Positions 54,387 to 54,509 of a stretch of DNA of 54,509 bases are shown piece by piece. The DNA comes from an uncultured Anaeromassilibacillus sp. (GTDB lineage: Bacteria > Bacillota > Clostridia > Oscillospirales > Acutalibacteraceae). Under the pieces are notes generated by a model. The model did no database searches, was not told the origin of the DNA, and was given only the letters and a program-made list of their open reading frames with translations. The translations under genes and the position numbers were made by a program. Location: contig CAKNKY010000012.1 in the NCBI GenBank assembly GCA_930987725.1, positions 1 through 54,509 of the forward strand. The letters are read 5' to 3'. The number at the start of each line of letters is the position of its first letter. Within the stretch, counting starts at the first letter, position 1.

Positions 54387-54509
54387 CGGAAAAAGGAAGC
54401 CGGGAAAAACCGGATACGGCGTGTTTATTGGGCCAAAAAGCCCCGGCAAGGCGTTTTGAACAGGTCCAGTAAAAACGGACAATAGACAAAGTACCCCTGA
54501 TGTAGGAAA

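Overview
The window looks like chromosomal DNA of an anaerobic, low-GC Gram-positive bacterium of the Clostridia, most likely a spore-former of the Oscillospirales/Ruminococcaceae type. The reasons are a dgt-dnaG-rpoD cluster, spmA/spmB, an AbrB/SpoVT-type regulator, luxS, Rrf2 and YtrA-type regulators, ribosomal protein L27 with the Firmicute-style N-terminal extension next to its Prp protease, strong GGAGG Shine-Dalgarno sites and many TTG or GTG starts. The family assignment is an inference. Most genes lie on the minus strand.

Layout: 1-8.6 kb is information processing: 5' part of rpoB with its own promoter, Rrf2 regulator, rpoD, dnaG, dgt, a YigZ-family protein and L31. 8.7-11.4 kb holds a GT2-like protein lacking the DxD motif and a CBS/CorC membrane protein, then a lone tRNA-Ala(GGC). 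11.5-19 kb is the accessory region: a candidate 46-residue Cys-rich peptide gene, a degraded ORF, a broken transposase, an AAC(6')-like acetyltransferase, a pair of exporter-type ABC half-transporters and a LytTR two-component system whose kinase has no membrane sensor. 19-24 kb holds rlmH, a WalJ-type hydrolase, murA and a LysM/G5/M23 cell-wall protein. 24-30.4 kb has luxS, a phospholipase C-like protein, a polar amino-acid ABC importer, a pseudouridine synthase and ilvE. 30.6-37.2 kb has an RsmF-type methyltransferase, a small Asn-rich peptide gene, YitT, Mini-III, Obg, L27-Prp-L21 and GluQ-RS. 37.4-45 kb is mostly plus-strand: polyphosphate:AMP phosphotransferase, an RlmI-like methyltransferase, a GNAT protein, melA with a divergent AraC regulator, MYG1 and a DUF1444-like protein. 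45-54.5 kb has a zinc-ribbon membrane protein with MarR, ftsH, a YtrA-type ABC module, spmAB, an AbrB-like regulator, an M20 dipeptidase, DUF2752 and DUF4190 proteins.

How the genes work together: most clusters are housekeeping operons bounded by strong intrinsic terminators, and many promoters fit sigma-A consensus with 16-18 bp spacers. The best candidates for something undescribed are the two small peptide genes (11864-12004 and 32102-32251), the exporter/LytTR/AAC(6') locus, and a promoter-palindrome-terminator unit without a convincing ORF at 24.1-24.3 kb. No complete mobile element, prophage, CRISPR array or rRNA operon was seen. Everything here is read by eye from the sequence; no database search was run.
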